DNA of 64,000 bases from Bacilli bacterium (GTDB taxonomy: Bacteria; Bacillota_I; Bacilli_A; RF39; UBA660). Position 1 is the stretch's first letter. Every line of letters starts with the position of its first letter. The translations under genes were made by a program, and so were the position numbers. A model generated the notes under the pieces. The model was given only the letters and a program-made list of their open reading frames with translations, had not been told where the DNA came from and did not search any database. Positions 26,909 through 35,324 of the stretch are shown piece by piece. The stretch covers positions 440,944 to 504,943 of the forward strand of contig JAGAIS010000001.1 of assembly GCA_017626405.1 (NCBI GenBank), read 5' to 3'.

Positions 26909-27895
26909 ATGAATGTTGTTACATCAAATGAAAATAAAGAAATAATCGATAGATTAGACATAGATATTATAAAGAGAATTGATGGTCAATATGAGTTAAG
27001 AGAATTACTAAGTAAATTTGTTAATTTATATTTCAATAAGATGATTGTTGATATTACTTCTATTAAAGATTATAAAGATTTAAATGTTATAGCATCTTTA
27101 GCTAAAGCAGTAGATCCATCGAGAGTAATATTACTACTAAATGATGATCCCGAAGTAAATAGTTCATTTTACATGTCTAATTTAATTAAGAATGGTTTTT
27201 ATAATTTTACTCGTAATTATGAGGGTATTAAATTCTTATATAGTAATCCTAATAATTATGATAATGTTAAACATTTGCTTTTAAGTGATGAAGAGCAAAC
27301 GAGAAAACAAGAAGAGTATAAAGAGGCTCATGAGGTTGTCTATCAAGAAACTGGGGCGAGAAAAGTTATTGGACTTGTCAATTTAACTAATCATGCTGGT
27401 GCGACTAGTTTAACTAACATGATGGTTCGCAGTTTAAATCAGGCTGGTATAATGGCTGTAGGACTTGAAATGTTTAAACAAGATTTGATGTTTTATCATG
27501 ATCCAAATCTTTCGGCTTGCTTTAATCGTCAAGATTTAGAGAGCAAGTTAAAACTATATGAAGATGTTTCAGCTGTCATTATCGATTTAAATGAATTTGG
27601 TGAAGCGGATAAATACTGTGATGAAATATTATATTTGATAGAACCTTCGTATGTTATGCTTACTAAACTATTGAAGAAAAATAGAAATGCATTTGCTGAA
27701 CTAAAGGATAAAAAGGTCGTTTTAAATAAGAGTTTTGTCAATGATCAAGAAATACCGGATTTTGAATATGAATCAAGAATAAAAGTATTTGATAATATAC
27801 CTCCTTTAAATGATAGAGATAAGAATATTCAAAATATTAATGATCTATTGATAAAATTAGGATTTAATATTAATAATGTTGTCAATAACTTGTAA
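26909..27895 (+). CDS. TadZ/CpaE-like protein with atypical P-loop
   Basis: 328 residues. The N-terminal part (about 1-110) looks like a response-receiver-type alpha/beta fold (MIVDITSIKDYKD, RVILLLNDDP, KNGFYNFT). The second half looks like a MinD/ParA-type ATPase domain: KVIGLVNLTNHAGATSL, then VSAVIIDLNEFGEADKYCDEILYLIEPS, VVLNKS. The P-loop is NHAGATS, without the usual lysines. TadZ/CpaE proteins localise pilus assembly at the pole and often have atypical Walker A motifs. It lies 12 bp after the second pseudopilin gene, so it is in the same operon. Confidence 0.6.
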   Translation: MNVVTSNENKEIIDRLDIDIIKRIDGQYELRELLSKFVNLYFNKMIVDITSIKDYKDLNVIASLAKAVDPSRVILLLNDDPEVNSSFYMSNLIKNGFYNFTRNYEGIKFLYSNPNNYDNVKHLLLSDEEQTRKQEEYKEAHEVVYQETGARKVIGLVNLTNHAGATSLTNMMVRSLNQAGIMAVGLEMFKQDLMFYHDPNLSACFNRQDLESKLKLYEDVSAVIIDLNEFGEADKYCDEILYLIEPSYVMLTKLLKKNRNAFAELKDKKVVLNKSFVNDQEIPDFEYESRIKVFDNIPPLNDRDKNIQNINDLLIKLGFNINNVVNNL

Positions 27896-27900
27896 TTTTG

Positions 27901-27930
27901 TTGACAAAAATGTAAAATGTAAATTATAAT
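27901..27930 (+). promoter_or_regulatory. Strong promoter of the VirB2-like gene
   Basis: TTGACA (27901-27906), 18-bp spacer, TATAAT (27925-27930). Perfect boxes suggest that the small two-helix membrane protein downstream is abundant. Confidence 0.8.
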
Positions 27931-27957
27931 GTATATAAGGAAAGAGGTAATTTTATG

Positions 27958-28290
27958 TTAGGATTTAGCTTAGGCGACTTTTGTACACAAACTTCACAAA
28001 TATTAGGTTTCGTAGGATGGATATTAACTATCGTTAAAATATCAATGCCATTAGTAATTATTGGTTATGGAATTATGGATTTAGGAAAAGCAGTAGTTGC
28101 ATCTAAAGATGATGAAATTAAAACTGCTACTAAGAGATTATTATGGAGAGCTGTTGCTGGTGTTGCAATATTCTTGATGCCTTCACTAATATTATGGTTA
28201 TTTGGTACAATAAGTGATTTCAACGAAGCATATAATGAAGGTTTCCAACCTTGTGAAACTTGTCTATTATATCCTTGGGATTGTGATTAA
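27958..28290 (+). CDS. VirB2/TrbC-like two-helix membrane protein
   Basis: About 110 residues. Two hydrophobic helices (ILGFVGWILTIVKISMPLVIIGYGIM and LLWRAVAGVAIFLMPSLILWLF) are joined by a short basic loop (ASKDDEIKTATKR). This is the layout of VirB2/TrbC-type pilins and of the Mbov_0395-like pilin family. The C-terminus carries three Cys in CETCLLYPWDC. It has its own near-perfect promoter and terminator. The reading frame begins with TTATGTTAGGATTT; the ATG at 27956 (start about 27956-27958) follows AAGAGGT. With the genes just upstream it may form a surface-fibre or secretion module. Family call moderate. Confidence 0.6.
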   Translation, partial: LGFSLGDFCTQTSQILGFVGWILTIVKISMPLVIIGYGIMDLGKAVVASKDDEIKTATKRLLWRAVAGVAIFLMPSLILWLFGTISDFNEAYNEGFQPCETCLLYPWDCD

Positions 28291-28298
28291 TATAAAAA

Positions 28299-28327
28299 CA
28301 AAAGCTAGAGTTATCTAGCTTTTTTTG
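28299..28327 (+). terminator. Terminator after the VirB2-like gene
   Basis: AAAGCTAGA (28301-28309) pairs with TCTAGCTTT (28314-28322), with T-run. Confidence 0.85.
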
Positions 28328-28436
28328 TGTAAAGAAATAATTAAATTATTCGACAAGTACTTCTTACTATATTATAATATCTTTGTAATCGACAAAAAAA
28401 TTATTATGTTTTTGTTATTATTTTCATGGTGATTTT

Positions 28437-28604
28437 ATGAAAGTAAAAGTATTTGATTGTGAACATGAAAAAGATTTAGAAGCAGAAATAAATAATTTTA
28501 TTGGGGAAGTTGAAGTTATAGACATTAAGTTTAATGTATCAACTTCGATGTTTGGCGAAGAACAGATTTATTGTTTTTCAGCAATGATTATTTATAAAAG
28601 TTAG
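28437..28604 (+). CDS. Sporulation protein Cse60
   Basis: 55 residues, easily overlooked. The sequence starts MKVKVFDCEHEKDLEAEIN and ends EEQIYCFSAMIIYKS, the pattern of the Cse60 family (short sporulation-specific proteins made under sigma-E in Bacillus). GGTGAT precedes the ATG. It stops 10 bp before the flippase start, whose ribosome site overlaps the stop, so the two genes form an operon. The role of Cse60 is not known. Call based on recalled family pattern. Confidence 0.75.
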   Translation: MKVKVFDCEHEKDLEAEINNFIGEVEVIDIKFNVSTSMFGEEQIYCFSAMIIYKS

Positions 28605-28614
28605 GTGATTAATC

Positions 28615-30249
28615 TTGAAAAAGAGTGGTTTTGTTGAGGGAACTCTTATAGCAACTCTTGCTATTGTAATTGTTAAAATACTTGGAATGTTATATGTTAT
28701 TCCGTTTTATTCGATAGTAGGATCAAATGGGGGAGCTCTATATAGTTATGCGTACAATATCTATTTGATTTTTTTGGGTATTTCTTCAGCAGGTCTACCT
28801 AATGCTATTAGTAAAGTTATAAGTGAATATAATACTCTTCAAATGATCGATGCTAAGGAAAGAGCATATAAGAATGCTATTAAGATAATGAGTGTTATTT
28901 CGATAATAGCTTTTTTAATACTTTTTATTTTAGCTGAAGAAATAGCTATGTTTATAATTGGAGATTTAAAGGGCGGAAATACGGCTCTAGATATTGCTTT
29001 TGTTATAAGGTGTGTTAGTCCTGCCGTTTTAGTCATTCCATACTTGAGTATCACTAAAGGTTACTTACAGGGCCATAAATATGTAAGTCCATCATCAACT
29101 AGTCAGTTGATTGAACAAATTGTTAGAATTGCTGTTATTTTAATTGGTTCTTTTGTTGTATTAAAAGTTATGCATGGAGAATTGAGAATTGCTATAGGTA
29201 TTTCGGTTATGGGTGCTTTATTTGGTGGGATAGCAGCAATTATCTATTTGAAACGCGTAGTTCATAAGAATAAAGATAAACTCGTAAGCAATACTATTAA
29301 AAAAGATAATATAAGTAATAGGGAAATCACTTTAAAGATTATTAAATATGCCATTCCTTTTATCATTATAAATATTGTAACTAATATATATACATTTACT
29401 GATCAAATATTAGTTCTAAGAACTCTTGAATATTTGAATATCGATACTAAGACCGTTGAATTTATTGCATCGTCAATATCTACTTGGTCACCAAAGATAT
29501 GTATGATTATAAATGCTATGGCGATGGGACTTACGATGTCTTTAATTCCAACGATAGTATCTAGTTATACAGAAAAGAATTTTGAGGAAGTAAGCAATAA
29601 AATCAATCAATCAATTAGTTTAGTAATATTTATATCACTTCCACTTGTTTTGGGATTGATGATTTTATCAGTAGGCGTTTGGCGAGTATTCTATGGATAT
29701 AATTTAGTTGGTGCAGGTATTTTAAGGTTTGCTGTTATTTCGGCTCTTTTAGCTAATGTCTATATGGTTCTATCGACAATTGCTCAAAGTTTAAATAAAT
29801 ATAAACTAGTATATGCAATATCGCTAGTAGGATTCGCTTTAAATGCACTTTTAGATATTCCAATAATGTTGCTATTTAATAAACTATCGCTTCCTGCTCA
29901 TTTGGGAAGTATTGCAGCTAGTGTGATTGGCTATATAGCAAGTATTTTAATTGGCTTAATAAGTCTACATATAAAGAATAGAATTAGTTTCCGAACACTT
30001 TTTATCAATTTAGTTAAAATGATTATCCCTGCTATGTCTATGACAGTTATATTGATTCTAATTAATCATTTTATAACTTTAGATTTACATAGTGTGATTA
30101 ATTCTATTATTCTTATAGCAATTGATACAATTATAGGTGGCATTATCTATATTGGAATAAGTTATAAGATACATCTATTAAATGATATCTTTGGAGATGA
30201 ATTAATATCTAAGATATTAAAAAAACTTACCTTAGGTAAGCTTAAGTAA
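28615..30249 (+). CDS. Lipid II flippase-like/SpoVB-type polysaccharide exporter (MOP superfamily)
   Basis: 544 residues, about 14 TM helices. The N-terminal signature FVEGTLIATLAIVIVKILGMLYVIPFY and the segment SAGLPNAISKVISEY are those of the SpoVB/YtgP (Amj/MurJ-type) family. Members move lipid-linked peptidoglycan precursors across the membrane; SpoVB acts during spore cortex synthesis. Cotranscription with cse60 favours the sporulation role. TTG start after TTAGGTGATTAA. Its stop codon directly abuts the stop of the convergent gene at 30250 with no base between, so there is no separate intergenic terminator. Confidence 0.88.
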   Translation: MKKSGFVEGTLIATLAIVIVKILGMLYVIPFYSIVGSNGGALYSYAYNIYLIFLGISSAGLPNAISKVISEYNTLQMIDAKERAYKNAIKIMSVISIIAFLILFILAEEIAMFIIGDLKGGNTALDIAFVIRCVSPAVLVIPYLSITKGYLQGHKYVSPSSTSQLIEQIVRIAVILIGSFVVLKVMHGELRIAIGISVMGALFGGIAAIIYLKRVVHKNKDKLVSNTIKKDNISNREITLKIIKYAIPFIIINIVTNIYTFTDQILVLRTLEYLNIDTKTVEFIASSISTWSPKICMIINAMAMGLTMSLIPTIVSSYTEKNFEEVSNKINQSISLVIFISLPLVLGLMILSVGVWRVFYGYNLVGAGILRFAVISALLANVYMVLSTIAQSLNKYKLVYAISLVGFALNALLDIPIMLLFNKLSLPAHLGSIAASVIGYIASILIGLISLHIKNRISFRTLFINLVKMIIPAMSMTVILILINHFITLDLHSVINSIILIAIDTIIGGIIYIGISYKIHLLNDIFGDELISKILKKLTLGKLK

Positions 30250-30555
30250 TTATACCATATACATCGAATTGGCAAAGTTATAATCTGTATTGTTTGTAAT
30301 TTTTGGCATAGAACTTTCTAATTTAGAAATACGAGAATCTAATAATTTAGTTTCTCTTTCTAATTTAGAGATGCGAGATTCTAAATCTGATTCGATTGAT
30401 TGATTATATGGATTATTAGTTATTGGCATAGTCTGCATATTCATACTTGGTTGCATATTCATGTTTGGCTGCATGTTCATGTTTGGTTGCATATAGTTGT
30501 TGGCATATGAACTGTAACCATATTGAGAAAAGAAACTATTTCGATCTTTTTTCAT
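30250..30555 (-). CDS. Met/Asn/Gln-repeat protein with coiled coil, coat-like
   Basis: 101 residues. A Tyr- and Ser-rich N-terminus (SFFSQYGYSSYANNY) is followed by a tandem MQPNMN repeat (three to four units) and then a coiled coil of about 40 residues (ESDLESRISKLERETKLLDSRISKLESSM). AGGAGGAAT precedes the ATG at 30555; upstream in-frame codons run into the trmB promoter. Low-complexity Tyr/Met/Asn sequence plus coiled coil is common in spore-coat or exosporium proteins, and the neighbouring genes are sporulation-linked, but no family is recognised. Divergent from trmB with a shared short promoter region. Confidence 0.6.
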   Translation of the reverse strand: MKKDRNSFFSQYGYSSYANNYMQPNMNMQPNMNMQPSMNMQTMPITNNPYNQSIESDLESRISKLERETKLLDSRISKLESSMPKITNNTDYNFANSMYMV

Positions 30556-30610
30556 GATATTCCTCCTAGTATAATATATGCTATAATATGAATTTAGTGA
30601 GGTTATTTTT

Positions 30611-31249
30611 ATGAGATTGAGAAATGTAAAAAATGCAGTTAATATAGTTAATGAGTCTAGATACACAATTGACTATCAAAGTTTAAAGGAATATCGAGGA
30701 AGAATTAAAGAATTATTTGGAAATAATAATCCGATATGTTTAGAAGTAGGCATGGGAAAGGGAGACTTTATTATTGGAATGGCTGAAAAGTATCCAAATG
30801 TTAACTTTATTGGCATAGAGAAATATGAAAGTGTCCTTGTTCGTGCAGTTCAAAAGTTAGAGGACAAGGAAATGCAAAATTTAAAGCTAGTATGTATGGA
30901 TGCTGTATTCTTAGATTTAGTATTCGATCATGAAATATCAACGATATTTTTGAATTTTTCTGATCCTTGGCCAAAGAATCGCCATGCAAAGAAAAGGCTT
31001 ACTAGTGAGAATTATCTAGAACGTTATGATGAGATTTCTGTTGGGAATACTCATATAATTCAGAAAACTGACAATATTGGGCTTTTTGCTTATTCGATAA
31101 GCAGTTTAAGTGAATATGGCTATACGATAAAGAAAGTATCTTTAGATCTTGCAAATGAAGATATCGAAACAATTGAAACTGAATATGAGAAAAAATTTAA
31201 AAGTAAGGGTGTTAGAATTAACTATCTAGATGCTGTAAAAAAGAATTAA
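30611..31249 (+). CDS. trmB: tRNA (guanine-N7-)-methyltransferase
   Basis: Makes m7G46 in the variable loop of tRNAs using SAM. 212 residues, normal length. Motif I is LEVGMGKGDFI, followed by NFIGIEKYESVL. The conserved LNFSDPWPKNRHAKKRL segment, which binds the guanine, is complete. The C-terminal TEYEKKFKSKGVRINYL matches the family. ATG start after GTGAGG. Monocistronic, ends in a terminator. Function firm. Confidence 0.96.
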   Translation: MRLRNVKNAVNIVNESRYTIDYQSLKEYRGRIKELFGNNNPICLEVGMGKGDFIIGMAEKYPNVNFIGIEKYESVLVRAVQKLEDKEMQNLKLVCMDAVFLDLVFDHEISTIFLNFSDPWPKNRHAKKRLTSENYLERYDEISVGNTHIIQKTDNIGLFAYSISSLSEYGYTIKKVSLDLANEDIETIETEYEKKFKSKGVRINYLDAVKKN

Positions 31250-31270
31250 AGGGTAGTTAATTCTTTTTTT
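31240..31270 (+). terminator. Terminator after trmB
   Basis: AAGAATTAA (31241-31249) pairs with TTAATTCTT (31257-31265), followed by T-run; it overlaps the stop codon. Confidence 0.75.
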
Positions 31271-31373
31271 ATATGCTATAATTTTAACAATAGGAGTAGT
31301 TGTTAATCATTTGAGTATTTTAAAAGTCCAAAATATTTGCTATAATGTAATCGTAAGAGAATTAGGTGAATTT

Positions 31374-32036
31374 ATGAAGAAAGTACTATTATTATTTACT
31401 TCTTTAGTTTTACTGACTGGTTGTATGAGAATAGATAAGACTGATATAGATGATTTAGTTGCAGGAATCTTATCATCAAAGATCGATGTCTATAATCATA
31501 CGAATAAAGGTTTTAAGTACTATTTACCAAATAATCTAAAATCAATAAAACGAGATGAATATAATGAAATACTTAAAGATAGAAACTATGAATATTATTT
31601 ATATGTCGATTTAGTATCTTACTATAATAAGAGTATTACTAATTATAAAGAAGTAGATGGTTCATATTATAGTAAAATATTAGTTAATGATAATAATCGT
31701 GGAGTAATTAATATTGTTCCAACTAAGGATAAGTATTTAATTACAGTTGAATATAATTACGCAACAGTTAATGTCGTAGTTGAAGAATCGGATATTAAGA
31801 ATTCTCTATCGAATGCTTTAATAGTTGTTTCTACGATTAAGTATAATGATGATATTATTAAGAAAATGCTTGAAGAGAATGAATTTTCATCTAGTTCAGA
31901 GATTGTCAATATTTTCGATACTGTAAGTAAAGTTGAAGAATCTGAAAGTGGAAGTGCTAATCTTGAGAATGAAGATGACTATAATTATGAAGAAGAAGTA
32001 GATGATGAAATCTATGATCCTGATGTAATTAATTAG
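31374..32036 (+). CDS. Lipoprotein of unknown function
   Basis: 220 residues. A lipoprotein signal peptide ends in LVLLTGC, so the mature protein is lipid-anchored on the outer face of the membrane. The domain of about 150 residues (GFKYYLPNNLKSI, YYLYVDLVSYYN, YLITVEYNYATVNVVVEESD) is predicted mixed beta; the tail is strongly acidic (NEDDYNYEEEVDDEIYD). A longer frame upstream is rejected because GGTGA sits just before this ATG and the lipobox is then in the right place. It starts a run of genes (to 34130) with spacings from 16 bp down to slight overlaps. The domain resembles that in the zinc-ribbon protein at 34189. Confidence 0.7.
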   Translation: MKKVLLLFTSLVLLTGCMRIDKTDIDDLVAGILSSKIDVYNHTNKGFKYYLPNNLKSIKRDEYNEILKDRNYEYYLYVDLVSYYNKSITNYKEVDGSYYSKILVNDNNRGVINIVPTKDKYLITVEYNYATVNVVVEESDIKNSLSNALIVVSTIKYNDDIIKKMLEENEFSSSSEIVNIFDTVSKVEESESGSANLENEDDYNYEEEVDDEIYDPDVIN

Positions 32037-32052
32037 AGAGGATGTAAAAAAT

Positions 32053-33213
32053 ATGGGTTTTATGAGTAAAATAAAAGGTATTCTATTTGATGAGGATGAG
32101 ATAGAAGTTCAAGTTGATAGTGATGAATTACCTGGTATGCCACCTAAAGAAGTTAAGCATTTAGATCGCAAAGTCAGTAGTGGTATTATTGAACATCATC
32201 GTGTAGAAGAAGAGGAAGAAGACACTATTAAAGAAATAAAAATACCTTCATATGATGAACAAGAAGATATTAGATTAGTTAAAGATACAAGTAAGGTTGC
32301 TCTTTTAGATGACGATGAAATGGATCGAGATTTTCCTGTTGAACATAAAGAAAAGGAAGAATCTCCTACTAGAACTCTATATGATTTTGATGTAAATAAG
32401 CGATATGGATCTAGAAGTAATGGTTATGAAGAGAATAACTACTATAAATCAGTTGAAGAAGTTAGAAAAGAGTATAATATTGGGACTCCAGTTAAGAAAC
32501 ATACGGAAGAGATTAAAGACTATCGCAAGATGTTGAATAATGATGCTGAGAGTACTAAGAAGCCATTTACTGTAACGCCTGTTATTTCTCCAGTTTATGG
32601 AATATTAGATAAAAACTATAAAGCTGAAGATATCGAAGAAAAAAGAGAATTGATTAGCAAGACTAATTCAGGTGTTAAACCGAGAATGTTTGGACCTGTT
32701 AGTTATAATGATGAACCTCTTCCAATGACTAAAAAAAGTGAAAGTCCTTTAAAAAAGGATTTGGTCGAATTAAATACAACTATTAATGAATTAATTAATG
32801 ATTCAGTAACTAGTGAAGATGTTCAAAAGGCAGTAAGTGAAAAGGTAGATTATTATAAGGAAGAAGAGATAGAGGAAGATATTCCTCTAAGTGGCGATGT
32901 TCCCGATGATGATGAAATAATAAAGACTGATAATTATGATGATTATGATGCTACTAGTATAGAAAATGAATATATTGGGAATAATAATATCGAAGATGCA
33001 TTTGATTCAACTGATGAATATAAGAGAATCAATGAAGTTGATGATTTGAAAGAACCACTTGATAATACAGAACCATCTATCGATATTGAACAATTAATCG
33101 ATAAAAAAGATGATGATGACGATGATCAAGATTTGAATAATACTATTGAAACTGATTTATTCAATCTAATAGATTCAATGTATAAATCAGACGATAAAGA
33201 AGAGGAGGAATAA
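32053..33213 (+). CDS. Long acidic disordered protein with FTVTPVISPVYG motif
   Basis: 386 residues, extremely rich in Asp, Glu and Lys, with no signal peptide or membrane helix; most of it is expected to be disordered. One conserved-looking segment, PFTVTPVISPVYGILDKNY (about residues 175-193), followed by PRMFGPVSYND, probably acts as a short interaction site. A short helical motif is found near the C-terminus (TDLFNLIDSMYKS). The start ATG (32053, or 32062) follows AGAGGATG. It lies between a lipoprotein and DUF948/YtxH-type envelope proteins, so it may be a cytoplasmic scaffold linking them to the cell cycle or wall machinery. That is inference. Confidence 0.6.
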   Translation: MGFMSKIKGILFDEDEIEVQVDSDELPGMPPKEVKHLDRKVSSGIIEHHRVEEEEEDTIKEIKIPSYDEQEDIRLVKDTSKVALLDDDEMDRDFPVEHKEKEESPTRTLYDFDVNKRYGSRSNGYEENNYYKSVEEVRKEYNIGTPVKKHTEEIKDYRKMLNNDAESTKKPFTVTPVISPVYGILDKNYKAEDIEEKRELISKTNSGVKPRMFGPVSYNDEPLPMTKKSESPLKKDLVELNTTINELINDSVTSEDVQKAVSEKVDYYKEEEIEEDIPLSGDVPDDDEIIKTDNYDDYDATSIENEYIGNNNIEDAFDSTDEYKRINEVDDLKEPLDNTEPSIDIEQLIDKKDDDDDDQDLNNTIETDLFNLIDSMYKSDDKEEEE

Positions 33214-33214
33214 A

Positions 33215-33541
33215 ATGGAAGTTCTAACTCAAGTTTTACCAATAGTTATAGACATCTTATTAATTATTTTAATTACAGTTGGTATTATTTTATTAATCAA
33301 GTGCATATATGTAATTGATAAGGCAAAAGCTGTTATACTAGATGTTGAAGAAAAAGTGAATAGTCTTAATGCCTTATTTAATATAGTTACAGTTCTCAAT
33401 GATAAGATTGCTTTATTGAGTGATAAAGTATATGGTATTATCGAAGCTGTTATCGATAGATTTTCGAGAAAGAAAGATTTAGATGATGATGAGCTAATCG
33501 ATGAATATGAGAAAAAAAAGAAAGGAAGAAAGAGCAAATGA
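33215..33541 (+). CDS. DUF948-like membrane protein
   Basis: 108 residues. A single TM helix near the N-terminus (LPIVIDILLIILITVGIILLIKC) is followed by a helical segment with repeated Val/Leu heptads (VEEKVNSLNALFNIVTVLNDKIALLSDKV) and a very basic C-terminus (EKKKKGRKSK). This matches DUF948-type proteins (YtxG) that are encoded next to YtxH in Bacilli and belong to general stress operons. Starts 1 bp after the upstream stop and overlaps the next gene by 4 bp, so the set is translationally coupled. Confidence 0.65.
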   Translation: MEVLTQVLPIVIDILLIILITVGIILLIKCIYVIDKAKAVILDVEEKVNSLNALFNIVTVLNDKIALLSDKVYGIIEAVIDRFSRKKDLDDDELIDEYEKKKKGRKSK

Positions 33542-33942
33542 GTAAAGAAAAAGGAAGAGGATTAGGAAAGTTAGTAGCTGGTTTAGGAATCGGGGTTGGA
33601 CTTGGAATGTTATTTGCCCCAAAGAGTGGTAAAGAGACAAGAAAGGATATCAAAGATGCTTCTGATAAAGCTATTAAGAAAGTTAAAGAAGTCGATTTGA
33701 ATAAATTAAAAGATGATCTTGTATCAGAATATAATAAACTTGTAGCAGAACTTAAAGATATGGATAAAGAAAAAGCTAAGAAGTTAGCTACAAAAAAAGT
33801 TGAAGAATTGACTACAAAGGCAAATGATCTAATTGAAACAGCTAGGGAAAAGAGTTCTCCAGTAATTGAAAAGACAGCTAAGGATATAAAGAAAAAACTT
33901 GCTGATGTTTTAAGCGATTTAGCTGATAAATTAGAGGATTAA
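33538..33942 (+). CDS. YtxH-like protein
   Basis: 134 residues. The N-terminus has a glycine-rich hydrophobic segment (KLVAGLGIGVGLGMLFAPKSGKETR), the hallmark of the YtxH family. The rest is a long amphipathic, Lys-rich helix (KDIKDASDKAIKKVKEVD..., ELTTKANDLIETAREK). Function of YtxH is unclear; in Bacillus it is a general stress protein. It overlaps both neighbours by a few bases, which indicates a single operon. Confidence 0.75.
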   Translation: MSKEKGRGLGKLVAGLGIGVGLGMLFAPKSGKETRKDIKDASDKAIKKVKEVDLNKLKDDLVSEYNKLVAELKDMDKEKAKKLATKKVEELTTKANDLIETAREKSSPVIEKTAKDIKKKLADVLSDLADKLED

Positions 33943-34130
33943 TGACTAGAATAAATGGTGTTCCATCAGTTACTCCTGTTGAAAAAATAATCGAAGCAAG
34001 AATAATTGGATCGCGAAAGCAAAAAAAAGATAATAATAAGGAGAATGAGGATCAAGAATCTCAAGATATGGGATTCTCTGAAATTCTTTCTGAAGAAATT
34101 GAAAAGACAAAGAGAGTTCTTAGAAGATAG
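33942..34130 (+). CDS. Small charged protein, 62 aa
   Basis: Short soluble protein starting MTRINGVPSVTPVEKIIEAR, then a very polar stretch (KQKKDNNKENEDQESQD) and a short helix (FSEILSEEIEKTKRVLRR). The ATG overlaps the TAA of the ytxH-like gene by one base. The N-terminal INGVPSVTPVEKI resembles the small motif at the start of flagellar/gene-cluster-associated peptides but no family is recognised. Ends in a weak T-rich hairpin. Its operon position supports that it is real. Confidence 0.55.
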   Translation: MTRINGVPSVTPVEKIIEARIIGSRKQKKDNNKENEDQESQDMGFSEILSEEIEKTKRVLRR

Positions 34131-34188
34131 GACTTTCTTTTTTTTTATAAATAAAGTATAATTATTAATAGAATAGAGAGGTGTTTTT

Positions 34189-35289
34189 ATGGTTTGTACA
34201 AATTGTAATACAACTATTGATGATAATTCTTCAGTTTGTCCTAATTGTGGGTTTCAATTAAACACTAATACAGAAGAGATTAATAATGATGAAGAAGTTA
34301 TAATGATAACTGAGAATATGGCACCTCCCGAGCTTGCTGTTAATCAAGAGAATATGATGGCTGGTGCTGGCGATTTAAGTAGTGGAGATAGTATGAGTTC
34401 ATATGCACCTCCCGAGAAAAATGAAGAGGCAATAGAAGATACTACAGTTAAGATTTCCGATCGTGTAGATTTTTCGATTCCTAAAGTTACAGCACCTGTT
34501 GAAAGTGATGCTCCAACGGATGGAAGTGTTCCAATAATCGGTGAACAGACGACTATTTTAACGAAAGAAGATTCTCCTAAAGAAGAATTAACTCAACTTA
34601 AAATTGGTGGTAAAGTATTAAAGTTTAAAACGGGAAAAAATTTAAGTTTACCAATAGTTTTGATAATTGCTATTCTTACGTTGATAATTGGTGTCTTTAT
34701 TGGAAAAATGTTATTTTCAAAGAATTATTGTACAACGACAACTAGAAAAAATACCAATACGACAAAAGTAAAATATGTGTCTGATGGTAAAAATAACATT
34801 ACTAATGTTGGTTCATTTACTTATAGTATTCCCGAAGACTATATCTACGATAAGAGAGAAAAGGGATTACTAGTATATGATAACAAAGATACATTTAGAA
34901 TATATATTAAGACGACTAATGGTTCCTATGAAGATATGAGTGGAGCCAAATTAAGTATTAGAGAGACTTTGAAGGAAAATGGAACAACAGTAAATAATAT
35001 TAAAGAATTGAATATTTCAGAAAAGGATTATTTAATTATTGAAACTATTCGTGGTACTTCAAATAAGTTAGTGGCTTTTAGCGATGCTTCTAATGACTAT
35101 GTATATTATATAGAAATAGTTAATTCTAGTAATAACTATGATTATGATGTCTTGGATATTGCTGCTGATATTGTAAAGAATGCTAAATATCAAAAAGTGG
35201 AATCTAAGATGGAGGGAGCAAGTATTAATGATGTTTCTGATTTGGCAATTAAAGCATCACTTGAATATAAAGCTCTTAATAATAATTAA
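34189..35289 (+). CDS. Zinc-ribbon membrane protein with extracytoplasmic domain
   Basis: 366 residues. The N-terminus is a zinc ribbon (CTNCNTTIDDNSSVCPNCG). About 120 acidic, disordered residues follow, with a repeated APPE motif, then one TM helix (LSLPIVLIIAILTLIIGVFIGKMLF, about 155-178). The outside part has a Thr/Asn linker followed by a domain of about 140 residues (FTYSIPEDYIYDKREKGLLVYDNKD, YLIIETIRG, YVYYIEIVN). This outside domain resembles the beta domain in the lipoprotein at 31374. The topology, with zinc ribbon inside and sensor-like domain outside, suggests signalling or scaffolding. Own promoter region and GAGAGGTG ribosome site. Confidence 0.65.
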   Translation: MVCTNCNTTIDDNSSVCPNCGFQLNTNTEEINNDEEVIMITENMAPPELAVNQENMMAGAGDLSSGDSMSSYAPPEKNEEAIEDTTVKISDRVDFSIPKVTAPVESDAPTDGSVPIIGEQTTILTKEDSPKEELTQLKIGGKVLKFKTGKNLSLPIVLIIAILTLIIGVFIGKMLFSKNYCTTTTRKNTNTTKVKYVSDGKNNITNVGSFTYSIPEDYIYDKREKGLLVYDNKDTFRIYIKTTNGSYEDMSGAKLSIRETLKENGTTVNNIKELNISEKDYLIIETIRGTSNKLVAFSDASNDYVYYIEIVNSSNNYDYDVLDIAADIVKNAKYQKVESKMEGASINDVSDLAIKASLEYKALNNN

Positions 35290-35318
35290 TTGACTAATGA
35301 ATATTATTAAGATATAAT
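35290..35318 (+). promoter_or_regulatory. Promoter of the tyrS T-box transcript
   Basis: TTGACT (35290-35295) and TATAAT (35313-35318), 17-bp spacer; it begins at the stop codon of the preceding gene. It fixes the leader start at about 35325. Confidence 0.8.
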
Positions 35319-35324
35319 TAATTT

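Noticed and set aside
31311..31373. Longer N-terminus for the lipoprotein gene
   Set aside because: It would bury the signal peptide; the ATG at 31374 has a ribosome site and correct lipobox distance.
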